Positions 1 through 9,000 of a stretch of 64,000 nucleotides of DNA are shown here, in pieces; the stretch's first letter is position 1, and each line of letters starts with the position of its first letter. The notes beneath the pieces are model-generated. The model made no database searches, had not been told where the DNA came from, and worked only from the letters and a program-made list of their open reading frames with translations. Source of the DNA: Corynebacterium sp. 13CS0277. GTDB lineage: Bacteria; Actinomycetota; Actinomycetes; Mycobacteriales; Mycobacteriaceae. The DNA lies in assembly GCF_002994655.1 (NCBI RefSeq), contig NZ_PPDL01000002.1, forward strand, positions 1 to 64,000, written 5' to 3'. A program made the translations under genes and the position numbers.

Positions 1-115
1 CCAGGATCCGCCCCTTGACCTCATGGCCGTAGAACTCGGCCCCCTGCACCTGGGGAGCCAGGCTCGCGGCAGCCACCACGGATGCAATAACCAGCGACAC
101 TGTACGCTTAGCCAT
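1..115 (-). CDS. Secreted protein, N-terminal fragment (hypothetical)
   Basis: Only the first 38 codons lie in the window; the gene runs off the left edge. The start is supported by an ATG preceded at 5 nt by the Shine-Dalgarno sequence AAGGTGG (121-127). The product begins M-A-K-R, followed by a hydrophobic stretch rich in Val, Ala, Ser and Leu, and then P-Q-V-Q-G-A, which looks like a Sec signal peptide with cleavage near residue 25. The mature part starts EFYGHEVKGRIL. I do not recognise the family from so little sequence. It reads in the same direction as the metallophore operon but is separated from it by about 760 bases, so it is probably a separate unit. Confidence 0.6.
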   Translation of the reverse strand, partial: MAKRTVSLVIASVVAAASLAPQVQGAEFYGHEVKGRIL

Positions 116-873
116 TAAAACCACCTTATATTTTCCCGACAGAACTGTACGGTTTCCCGCGACGATACATGGGCTTCGCTGCCCTGTCCAGGGTTTTCGT
201 TAAATTTTTGCACAATTTTCCATCAACGCAGGTCAGCGTCGGCTGCAGGGTTGCGACAGATTCTTTCACCCGAGCCCAACTCCCACTCCACCACACCAGT
301 CCTGCCTGGCTCCGACGACTTACGGCGATCCAGCAAGTCGCCCAGCAGTAGCCCCCAGGTGATTGCGCCTACGAACGAAGCAGACCCCTTCACTGCGGTC
401 AGCCAGACAGATGGAGGTGTCGATCGCCGCGGGTTGAAGGGTGCTGGGGTGTCGAAGGCTAGGATGCATGCTTGGAGACCTCGTTATAGCCGCGTAGTTG
501 TTTTGCTTTCTATCTACTGTGTGCTGCACGGGATCTTCGTGCATACGTGGACGCGCCCGGGGTTGATGGCCCGGTGGGGTGCGGAACCGCTGTTCGACGA
601 ACGCGAGGCGAGGCCAAAAATAGCGGAAGATCCACATTGCCATATTTGAGAGAATTCTTTTTCTCCCCGGGTCAACGGTGACTGCACACATACTGCAGTT
701 CACATCTCTGCACGTCTCCTTCCCCGGGGCATGATGTTCGGAGCTTCCCTCGCCTACCGTTGCCAGCCATTGCCGGGGGATTTCCCTACCTCCGGGGGCA
801 GTGCAGGAGGGGGCACCTGCCGACGTCATCTATTGTGCGGCCGGCGACGCGCATGTGCCCCTCCATGTGGTCC
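116..873. other. Intergenic region without a convincing gene
   Basis: About 760 bases between the leftmost gene and the end of the metallophore operon. Several open frames exist on both strands, but none has a ribosome binding site, a recognisable domain or a coherent protein composition. The part next to position 116 is somewhat A+T-richer (for example around 190-225) and probably holds the promoter of the leftward secreted-protein gene. I see no repeat, transposase or clear terminator. Confidence 0.5.
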
Positions 874-3228
874 TCACCGCACAGCCGGGCATGAGCGGCC
901 CGCCGGGGATAGTGTGTCGCCTGGTGGTGCCAGCTCTCTAGCCTGGTGTTTGTCGTGTGTACTGTCGCTGACCTGCCACCGGGAAAGGTCTTCCACCCTG
1001 GTGGCTGCGGCCATGACAAGAGGATCGTGGGTAACGGCGAGCACAGTGCCCCCGTTGGCGCAGTGCCGAAGGAGTACGTCCACAATGGCGGTAGAGTTAG
1101 CCTGATCCAGCCCAGTCGTGGGTTCATCCACGAGAAGGACCTTTCTGCCGCTGACGAGGGCACGGGCAATATTCGCGCGCTGTCGCTGGCCCCCTGAGCA
1201 CTCAGTCGGACGCGACGACACAACCTCGGCGATCCCCACCTCCGCAGCAATGGCGTCTGCCGCCTGGTGTGCGGCGCTGCGGGTGGACTGGTTGCAGCGC
1301 GCGGCCCGCCTGATCTGGCGGCGAAGAGACAACGCCGGGTTGAGTGCCTGAGAGGCGTCCTGGGCTGCGTATCCGCAGTCGGTGTGGGCGCACTGGGACT
1401 GGGTGCGCTCGGCGTGGAGTCCCAACAGGACGCGAAGCAAGGTGGTTTTGCCGCACCCACTTGGTCCAATCAACGCGAGAAAGTCCCCCGGGCGTGCGTG
1501 GAGCGTCACTCCACGCAGCAGCGGCCGCCCATCGACAGCGTCAATGTCCACCGAATCGATGACATAGCTGTCCTTGGAGGCCTTCAGCATCGGGGATGGC
1601 AGGTGGACCTCGTGCGCCGCTGTGGTGGCGGCCGCTGCACCAGGGAAGCAGATCTCCCCACGCTGGTGCTCGCCGAGGCGCACCTGCCGATCGCACACCG
1701 CGTGCAGAAACTCTGGGTCGTGACTGCTGACGACAACGCAGGTGCCCTGTGCTGCGGCAGCACGCAGCACCTCGACCACCGCAGCCGTGGCAGCGCGGTC
1801 AAGTCCACTGGTGGGCTCGTCGCAGACGAGCACGTCCGGTGTGTCGAGCAGCGCCCGCACCAGTGCCACACGTGTGGCTTGCCCGCCGGAGACCCGCGCA
1901 GAATCCGTGAGATTACCCGTGAGCAGCAGTTGGCTACACAACTGGCGTGCACGGGTGAGTCTTTCACGGGTGAGGCGACGCCCGTCGCCGATGGCTGCAC
2001 GCCGCGACCAGGCAGGGTCGAGTGTGGCCTGAGCATCTTGCTCCACAATTCCTACGCGCTGGCGAACGTTTCGGCGGTGTCGACGGCGCCCCCAGGGGCG
2101 TGTGGTCACAACACCCAGCTCGTCTCCCCAGGGGTAGAAGACCTGCCCGGTGACTCTGCAGTCCGGGGTGGGGGTGCCGGCGAGGGCGGCAAGCAGGGTC
2201 GTTTTCCCACATCCGCTCGGGCCTGTGATCCCTAGAACTGTGCCGCGGGGCACCTCAAGGTCGCCGACGACGATGGGGGTGCTGCCCGGGCATTCGAGGA
2301 TAAGGTCGTGGGTGGTCAGTGCCCCCGGTGCTGGGTTAGTGTCCGCGCAGGCGGCATGAGACACCGTGCGGCGCTCGTGGTGTGAAAGGCTGCGCCGGTG
2401 CGCCGGCGGTGGTGCGAGGGTGTGGGAAAGGGCGTCAAAAAACATCAACACCACCACCATGACAACAACGATCGCCCCCGTTGGGGCGACCACGGCCGCG
2501 CCATTGAGCTGCACCCCGGGAAGATTCTCACGGATCATTAATGCCCAGTCTGCGGCCGGCGCCACCGGCCCCAAGCCCAAGATGTGCACCCCGATGAGCA
2601 GCTGCATGGCCGCCAGACAACGCACCCCCGCATCGGCGGCCACCAGGGGCAGCAGCGCCGGCCCCAGTTCCCGCATGGCAATCGACCACGTCGACTCGCC
2701 GCGCACACGAGCGGCATCAACAAAACCCGACGTCCATACTGGTGCTGCCGCTGCCGCCAGCTGTCGGGCGCCTTGCGGTACCCCGAGCACCACCATGGCT
2801 GCGCACACGGCCACCCAGGAGGGAAATACACTCGCCGCAGTAAGCACGATGATGGCTGCGGGAACCGCCAGCAGGGACGCCGAGGCGTGAAACATCCACC
2901 GTGTCCAGCGCGGATGCTGCACCGACACGAACGCCACCATGGTGACCAACGTCGTTGTCGCGACACCAATCGGCAGCGCCACCAACAAGCTGGTACCGCC
3001 GGCAGCGACCCGGCGGACGACATCACGGCCCACGTGGTCGGTTCCCCACACACCCACCTCCGGGTCGAAGGGGAGCCCCTGTGGAGTGGTGATATCCCCC
3101 GCCGCCGACGCACCCCACAGGATCGCCGCCACCGTGCATCCCAGCAGCACCGTCGCACCCCACATCCACGCCGTGCCAAACGACGTGGAAAGCGTGCGCC
3201 GCGTCGCCGTACCTGTGAAGACTCTCAT
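874..3228 (-). CDS. Fused peptide/metallophore ABC importer: DppC-type permease plus two ATPase domains
   Basis: A 784-residue protein joining three usually separate subunits of a peptide/nickel-type (Dpp/Opp/Cnt) importer. Residues about 20-280 form a DppC-like permease with several hydrophobic segments and the EAA-like loop around V-D-A-A-R-V-R-G. Residues about 310-520 are a first ATPase (Walker A GPSGCGKTT near 341, signature SGGQATR, Walker B VLVCDEPTSGLD). Residues about 550-760 are a second (Walker A GPSGCGKTT near 588, signature SGGQRQR, Walker B VLLVDEPTTGLD). The ATG overlaps the stop of the upstream permease gene by 4 nt, so the two are translationally coupled. With that permease and the upstream lipoprotein it forms a complete importer. 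Its place in the synthetase operon suggests uptake of the metal-loaded product, as CntABCDF does for staphylopine; that substrate is inferred. Confidence 0.88.
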   Translation of the reverse strand: MRVFTGTATRRTLSTSFGTAWMWGATVLLGCTVAAILWGASAAGDITTPQGLPFDPEVGVWGTDHVGRDVVRRVAAGGTSLLVALPIGVATTTLVTMVAFVSVQHPRWTRWMFHASASLLAVPAAIIVLTAASVFPSWVAVCAAMVVLGVPQGARQLAAAAAPVWTSGFVDAARVRGESTWSIAMRELGPALLPLVAADAGVRCLAAMQLLIGVHILGLGPVAPAADWALMIRENLPGVQLNGAAVVAPTGAIVVVMVVVLMFFDALSHTLAPPPAHRRSLSHHERRTVSHAACADTNPAPGALTTHDLILECPGSTPIVVGDLEVPRGTVLGITGPSGCGKTTLLAALAGTPTPDCRVTGQVFYPWGDELGVVTTRPWGRRRHRRNVRQRVGIVEQDAQATLDPAWSRRAAIGDGRRLTRERLTRARQLCSQLLLTGNLTDSARVSGGQATRVALVRALLDTPDVLVCDEPTSGLDRAATAAVVEVLRAAAAQGTCVVVSSHDPEFLHAVCDRQVRLGEHQRGEICFPGAAAATTAAHEVHLPSPMLKASKDSYVIDSVDIDAVDGRPLLRGVTLHARPGDFLALIGPSGCGKTTLLRVLLGLHAERTQSQCAHTDCGYAAQDASQALNPALSLRRQIRRAARCNQSTRSAAHQAADAIAAEVGIAEVVSSRPTECSGGQRQRANIARALVSGRKVLLVDEPTTGLDQANSTAIVDVLLRHCANGGTVLAVTHDPLVMAAATRVEDLSRWQVSDSTHDKHQARELAPPGDTLSPAGRSCPAVR

Positions 3229-4247
3229 CGACTCACCTTCCGTGCGAGCGCACCCGCGGACACATCCGCGAGCGCATAGGTGGCGATCGCCACCGTGGAA
3301 ATGACCACAGCGATCCCTTGGATGACGGGCACATCCCGCGCGCCCAGCGCGTGGGCTAGCAACCCACCTAGGCCTGGGTAGTTCACCAAAGCTTCGACGA
3401 CGACCCCGGAGCTCAGCAGACCGACACCACTGATCGCGGCCGTCTGAATGACGACCGGCAACAGCCGCACCACCACGATCCGCAGCATCGCATCGTGTGT
3501 GCTTCTCCCCCGCCGGCGCGCGGCCGTATACAGCCGCAGGCGGAACAGTTCCTCAGCGGGGCCACGCACCATCCGCGACACCCACGCGCTGACTGGCAGT
3601 GCGAGAGCCACCACCGGCAACACCAATGCCCGCGGGTAATGCCAGGGAGACTGGCCCGCCGGAATGAGAGACACTGCAGGCAACCACTGGAGACGCACGG
3701 CCACGACCACGATGAGCAGCACGACGATGACCGCCTCCGGGATTGCGGCGACCACTGCGGCGAAGGCATTCGCGGCTGCTGCGCGCCGGCGGCCTTGGTG
3801 GGCCGCCTGGTACAGCGCCAGACTGACGCCGAGAATCATGGCCGCCACCCACGCAGGGACCACCACGACGAGGGAGCGAAGCAACCGCCCCCACACAGTG
3901 ACGGCAACAGGAGTGCCTGTCAGCCACGAGACGCCCAAATCGCCCTGCAGTGCCGCCCACCACCAGTACCCCAGCCGGCGCCACCACGGCTCATCGAGGT
4001 GAAAACGAGCACGCAGGGCATCTGCGGCAGCGTGATCGGCACCCGTCAATTGGGTCGCAATATCCCCCGGCAGCGCCAGCGCTAGCAGGAAAACGCCAGA
4101 GACAATCAGCACGAGAGTGACACACGAGCGCACCACCACCCGCAGCGCGGGGTGCCGCCACGCTGACGACACAACGGCGGGGCCGTGCAATGCACCGCCG
4201 GCGGGATTGCTGACCACCCGGGTAGGAACTGGAGGCATTCGAAACAT
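3225..4247 (-). CDS. DppB-type ABC transporter permease
   Basis: An inner-membrane permease of the peptide/nickel importer family, about 340 residues from the ATG at 4247. That start skips 19 upstream in-frame codons of unlikely composition. It has an N-terminal membrane segment (VTLVLIVSGVFLLALALPGD), then a periplasm-facing stretch with L-T-G-A-D-H, typical of DppB proteins, and at least five further hydrophobic segments. The conserved permease loop appears around R-L-Y-T-A-A-R-R-R-G. It should pair with the permease half of the downstream fusion, whose start overlaps this stop by 4 nt. The upstream binding lipoprotein ends 127 nt before the start. No strong Shine-Dalgarno sequence is visible at 4247, so the start is uncertain by a few codons. 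Confidence 0.87.
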   Translation of the reverse strand: MFRMPPVPTRVVSNPAGGALHGPAVVSSAWRHPALRVVVRSCVTLVLIVSGVFLLALALPGDIATQLTGADHAAADALRARFHLDEPWWRRLGYWWWAALQGDLGVSWLTGTPVAVTVWGRLLRSLVVVVPAWVAAMILGVSLALYQAAHQGRRRAAAANAFAAVVAAIPEAVIVVLLIVVVAVRLQWLPAVSLIPAGQSPWHYPRALVLPVVALALPVSAWVSRMVRGPAEELFRLRLYTAARRRGRSTHDAMLRIVVVRLLPVVIQTAAISGVGLLSSGVVVEALVNYPGLGGLLAHALGARDVPVIQGIAVVISTVAIATYALADVSAGALARKVSR

Positions 4248-4374
4248 CAGAGGATCGTTTTCTTCGAAGGGACATCGTCCCCGTGGCCGTCGACATCGGG
4301 GCATGTGCGGGGATGTTCACGCCCCGATTGCCTGGGGCACAAGCAACGGAGAGAGCACGGGGACCTGTGCGGTG

Positions 4375-5928
4375 CTAGTCGGCCTGGGTGGTGACTCCGT
4401 CGAGGGCGTAGCGGGCCGACCCCGTCCGCCATCCCCGGACGCCTGAGGCGGTGCAGTCGAGGCCGGAGCCAAATCCCCACACCACCCAACCACCGTCTCG
4501 CGCCATCACCTTGTGCAGTTCGCCCAATGCCTGGTTGCGGGCCTGATCGTCCTGGATACTCATCGCGGCGGCGAAGTCGGCGTCAAACTGGGGGTCGCGG
4601 AACCCCGTCTCCGACCACGAGGAGGTGGTGAGCACCGTTTGGCGCACCGTGACCGCGAAGGGGGTGTTGGTGTACATCCCGACAGTGAAGGGTTCCACCG
4701 TGTAGGCCGTCGTCCAGTACTGGTCGGCAGGATGCTCCCGAATCGTCACCCGAATGCCGGCCTCCGCTAGTTGCTGGGCGGCGACCGTGGCGGTCGTCAT
4801 CATCGCCGGGTAGGCCTGGGTGCTGTGAAGCACCACGTCCACACCATCCGGATAACCGGCGTCGGCAAGCAGCTTCTTCGCCCGGTCCAGGTCACGGCGG
4901 ATGGGCTGCACGTCTTTCGGCACTGAGGGGTCTTCCGCCTTGATCATGTCGTATCCGACAGTGCCGTAGCCGAGGAAGACCTGGTCGACCATGGCTTGGC
5001 GGTCGAGTGCGCATTTGACGGCGTCGCGGACCCGCACGTCATCAAAGGGTGCGGTGTCGACACGCAGCAGCAGAGGGTACGTTTCATAACCGGGCCGCTG
5101 GCGGATGGTGTAGTCGGAGTTCTTCTCCAGCGTTTTCGCCGCTGCCGGCTGCAGGGAGGACGCGACAGCAACTGCCCCGGTGCTCACCGCGTTGGCCATG
5201 GCCTGCGGGTCACTGAAGCCATTGATTTCCAGCCGCTGCGCCCTCGGGTCGTCACCCCACCAGTGGGGGTTGGGCGTCAGCACCGCATTGTTGCCATCGA
5301 GCGCATCAAGGACGAAGGGGCCGGAGCCGACGGGGGCCGTGAACTCAGCGGCGCCATCTTTGACGACGAGCACAAACCCGGCGAGCATCCGCGGCAATTC
5401 CGCATCCGGGATGCTGGTGGCCAGTTCGATGGTGTGGTCGTCGACGATGCGGGATGCCGCCATATCAACGGTGCCGAGACGTGCCCCGTTGAGTTCCTTC
5501 ATCTCGTCGATGCGCCCCAAGCTGTAGAACACATCACGGGCGGTCACCGGGGTGCCGTCAGAAAACTGCGCGTCCGTGCGCAGGGTAAACGTCCAGCGCG
5601 TCGCGTCGGCGTTCGCCGACCACTGCGTGGCCAGGCGCGGCACCAACTGCCCGCCGTCATCCAGAAGCAACTGATCGTAGATGCAGCTGAGGCGGAACCA
5701 ATCCGACTCGGAGAACAACGAGCCGTGAGGATCGAGCGTCGCCTGGTTCGCAGCAGACACCGCCGCAAACGCCAGCGTCGCCGTGGGCGCACCATCCTTC
5801 GTGGAGGCGCCGGGGGCAGATGCGCCGTCGTCGCTGCTGCAGGCTGCCAGCACAGCGCCCGCCATGCCGAGACCAGTCACCGCGAGGAAGCGGCGGCGCG
5901 AAAAACGGAAAGAAGCAGAGGAGGTCAT
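4375..5928 (-). CDS. Substrate-binding lipoprotein, family 5 (peptide/nickel/metallophore)
   Basis: An extracellular solute-binding protein (SBP_bac_5 family) of about 517 residues. The chosen ATG at 5928 follows a purine-rich AGAAAGAGAG and is immediately followed by a twin-arginine-like signal (S-R-R-R-F-L). A hydrophobic stretch and the lipobox L-A-A-C come next, so the protein is probably exported folded and lipid-anchored. The family signature is clear: an L-D-P-H start of the mature domain, then L-A-T-Q-W and F-S-D-G-T-P-V-T-A-R-D-V. It feeds the adjacent DppB permease and the permease-ATPase fusion. Gram-positive siderophore receptors are more often of the FecB/FhuD type, so a family-5 protein here points to a peptide-like or opine/thiazoline metallophore. 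The substrate is inferred from context. Confidence 0.88.
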   Translation of the reverse strand: MTSSASFRFSRRRFLAVTGLGMAGAVLAACSSDDGASAPGASTKDGAPTATLAFAAVSAANQATLDPHGSLFSESDWFRLSCIYDQLLLDDGGQLVPRLATQWSANADATRWTFTLRTDAQFSDGTPVTARDVFYSLGRIDEMKELNGARLGTVDMAASRIVDDHTIELATSIPDAELPRMLAGFVLVVKDGAAEFTAPVGSGPFVLDALDGNNAVLTPNPHWWGDDPRAQRLEINGFSDPQAMANAVSTGAVAVASSLQPAAAKTLEKNSDYTIRQRPGYETYPLLLRVDTAPFDDVRVRDAVKCALDRQAMVDQVFLGYGTVGYDMIKAEDPSVPKDVQPIRRDLDRAKKLLADAGYPDGVDVVLHSTQAYPAMMTTATVAAQQLAEAGIRVTIREHPADQYWTTAYTVEPFTVGMYTNTPFAVTVRQTVLTTSSWSETGFRDPQFDADFAAAMSIQDDQARNQALGELHKVMARDGGWVVWGFGSGLDCTASGVRGWRTGSARYALDGVTTQAD

Positions 5929-6069
5929 GGTGACTCTCTTTCTAAGTACAGGGGAACACACAATGAACAACGAACAACACAGGTGCGAGAAGAGAAGGTG
6001 AAGGACTGCATCGGCAGCGGTGTACAGACTCCTGCCGAAGCAACCTCGTCAGGTTGGGATACGGCCCCA

Positions 6070-9000
6070 CTACGGAGGTTCGTCCACCACCGGCTGCGGG
6101 TGCGCCGAGACCCCCGTGGACGTCCTATCCCCGTCGGCGAGCCGCTCCGACAACACGGCGGCCACCACGTCGCTCGCCGGGGCGCGGACAATCGAGTAGT
6201 GGTGCGCCGCAATGCCCTGGCTAGTCAGTGGCCCCAAAACCCACGGACGCCACCCCAGCAATGGATCGTCACAATCGTCGACGCCCATGCCTTCACCGCT
6301 ATTGCGGGGCGAGATCTGGTCCGCGCGGAACAGCAACACGGGCACACTATCGTCGAGTTCCTGGGCGTTGTGCGCATAGAGGGACCGAATGTGACGCGCG
6401 AAAACTGCGCTGCGCTGGGAGACAGCTTCGACAGAAGTATCGACACCGCACTCTGCCAGTCGATGCCTGAGGGCATCCACGTCCGCCGCGGCATCATCAA
6501 CCCCCTCGCCACCAGGACCAGCCTGGGATGCCGGGTCGTGACCGACCTCTCCCTCAACGCCGAGGTACGCCTCCATGGAACGCAAATGACGAAGAAGCAT
6601 GCACTCGTCATCATCCTGTGTACCTGGACGCGCCCCATCCATGGCAAGGGTGTCCTGAATTCGATCCGGACTATTGGAATCGATCATCCACACCAGGTCC
6701 ACCTGGTGCCCCTCTCTGCGCAATGCGCAGGCCATATCGTGGGCGAGAGTACCTCCCATCGACCAGCCGCCGAGGGTATACGGTCCTTCGGGCTGCAGAT
6801 GCCGCACGACCTGCACGTACAAAGCCACCATGTCGTCGACGCGACGAAGCTCGACGTCCACGCCCGCAAGCATGGGATCCATGAGGGCGATCACCGGACG
6901 CTCCGTCGTCAACTTGCGCGACACGTCGACATAGCAGAGCACATCCCCTCCCGAGGGATGGATCATGAACACAGGACGCCCCTCCCCGCCCCGCAACTGC
7001 ACACACGCCTCATCAGCACATGCCGCGACCGTATCTTCGGACCATTGGCGGGGGACACGAGTGCTGGATGCCCCACCAAGCAAGGACAGCATCGTGGTGC
7101 GCAGCCCAGCCGCCGTGGGATTGGCGACGAAACCTTCCAGCACGTCCGCAACAGCAGGCATCTCCACCACCATGTGGGATTTTGCCCCGTCGTCTTCAGT
7201 CCGCAGGAGGGTGTGCAGGTGTCGCAAGATCTTCTGAATCATGCGAATCGCGGTGAGGGAATCACCGCCGAGTTCGAAGAAGTTCTCCGCATGGTCATCA
7301 CCACAGTGCGCCGACCACTCGGCGGTGACTGCGTCGTCGACAGCAGACACCCACCATGGCTGCGCACAATGACTGGCGACGGGTAGCACACCGCCCTCAG
7401 CCCCCACACCATGATCCGGTGTGGGCGCCAGCTGCTCGAGCAGGAGCGGGCGAGCCGTCGGAAGAGCAATAACTGCTGACCAGCCCGTCTCACAAGCCAA
7501 CCCGGCCACAATGTCGTGGACCCTTTCCAGAATCTTTTCGGGAACAGCCCCGAAGACTTCCGGAACAGCCACCAAAGACAGGACGCAGTCGCCGTATAGT
7601 TCAAAGACACGCAGCTCGAGCTCGACTTGCGGAGTACGAACCTGCTGGTAAAACTCACTGATGTCGATGGTGCCCAAAGGGCCGGCATCGCGTGCCAGAT
7701 CACCGCCGAGCGCCGAATCCATTCCCAGCGTGGATTGAAACACCACCGGAGCGATCGCCTGCACCGTTCCTAGCTCCCGCGCCAACATCCGGCTGAGTTC
7801 GACGGCACTGACGAGATTATGCTGCAAGCACTCCGAAGACGCTGCAGCCACATCCCGGGCGATCGCGGCAAAGCTGCGTGTCAGCGGGCTGCCGACCGGG
7901 TGGGCTCCACCGAGATCCACGCTCACAAGCGCGGTGTGCGAGAACGCACCGATCATGTGCACCACATCCGGGTGAACCGGATGCCGGTTGTGCTGGAGTG
8001 TGGTCACCAAACTCGCGCGTTGCTGTGACACCTCCGCCAGCGCCACAAGAAAGGCCGTAAATACCGCCACTGTCGGAGTGACATCGTGCGCACGCGCCTG
8101 CGCGACCACTTTCTCCCACTGGAGAGCACTCAGACGGCACTCCAGCATGTCCATGATTCCCCGATGCGGGTCCCACGGGGCGGACTGTGTCCGCGGCAAC
8201 CGCGGTGGGGCAGGCAGCTCCGCGAAACGGGACTGCCACCACTGCGCGTGGTGCTGTTTCTGCCCAGATTCCAAAGCCAACGCCGCATCACAGTAGTCAG
8301 CAAACGTCAACGCCAGGGACGCACACTGCCCAGGATGTGTGAGCGCATGGAGAAGGTATCTGTCGAGCAAAGCCGCAGACCATCCATCAACCACCAGCAG
8401 GCTGGAAGACACCATGAATCGGCCATGACCGCCGGGGAGCAGGATGACTCCGACGATGCACGTAGCACCGCCCACAGCAGCCGGATTAGGGCCGACTGTC
8501 GACAGCCGTTTCCGATGCGCATTGAGTTGCTCTGCGACGTGCTCAGGCGAGTAGTCCCGCAGGTCAACGACGAGGACCTGCACAGCTTCATCGAGAACTG
8601 CGCGCGAGGCCGGGCGGAATACTTGCTTTCCATCGGCAGTGACCTGCACCCGCAGCATTGGATGGGCCCCAGCCACAGCATCACATGCAGCTCGAAGGGC
8701 CGCCTGCACCCGTGTCGGATCTGTCTCTTTCATGTTCCACAGTGGAACATCTGTGTAGACATGTGCCGTCGGGTAGGACAACGCCAATGTTTGGGTCTGC
8801 CCCACAAGATACGCCTGCTGCAGAGGCAACAAAGGCCACGCGGCACGCTGCGACTCCGATGCGTCGACCTCCCCCAGTGCGTTCAGCCCAGGCATGTCAG
8901 CCGCTGCTGGCGGGGACTGGTGCACCATGTCCACAATGTCCCGTACGGTGATGTCGGCGCGCATCATCTGCGCGGGGAGCACACATCCGAGGCGGGGCCG

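Noticed and set aside
251-829. Open frames in the left intergenic region as genes or a transposase remnant
   Set aside because: No start signal, domain or similarity that I can recognise; frames on both strands are equally open.
6042-6055. Inverted repeat AACCT-CGTC-AGGTT between synthetase and binding protein genes as an iron box
   Set aside because: It does not match the DtxR spacing; more likely a small intercistronic hairpin or chance.
4996-7386. Long open frame on the plus strand opposite the binding protein and synthetase genes
   Set aside because: It is antisense to two clear genes, has Arg/His-rich unnatural composition and no domain; it is a by-product of high G+C.
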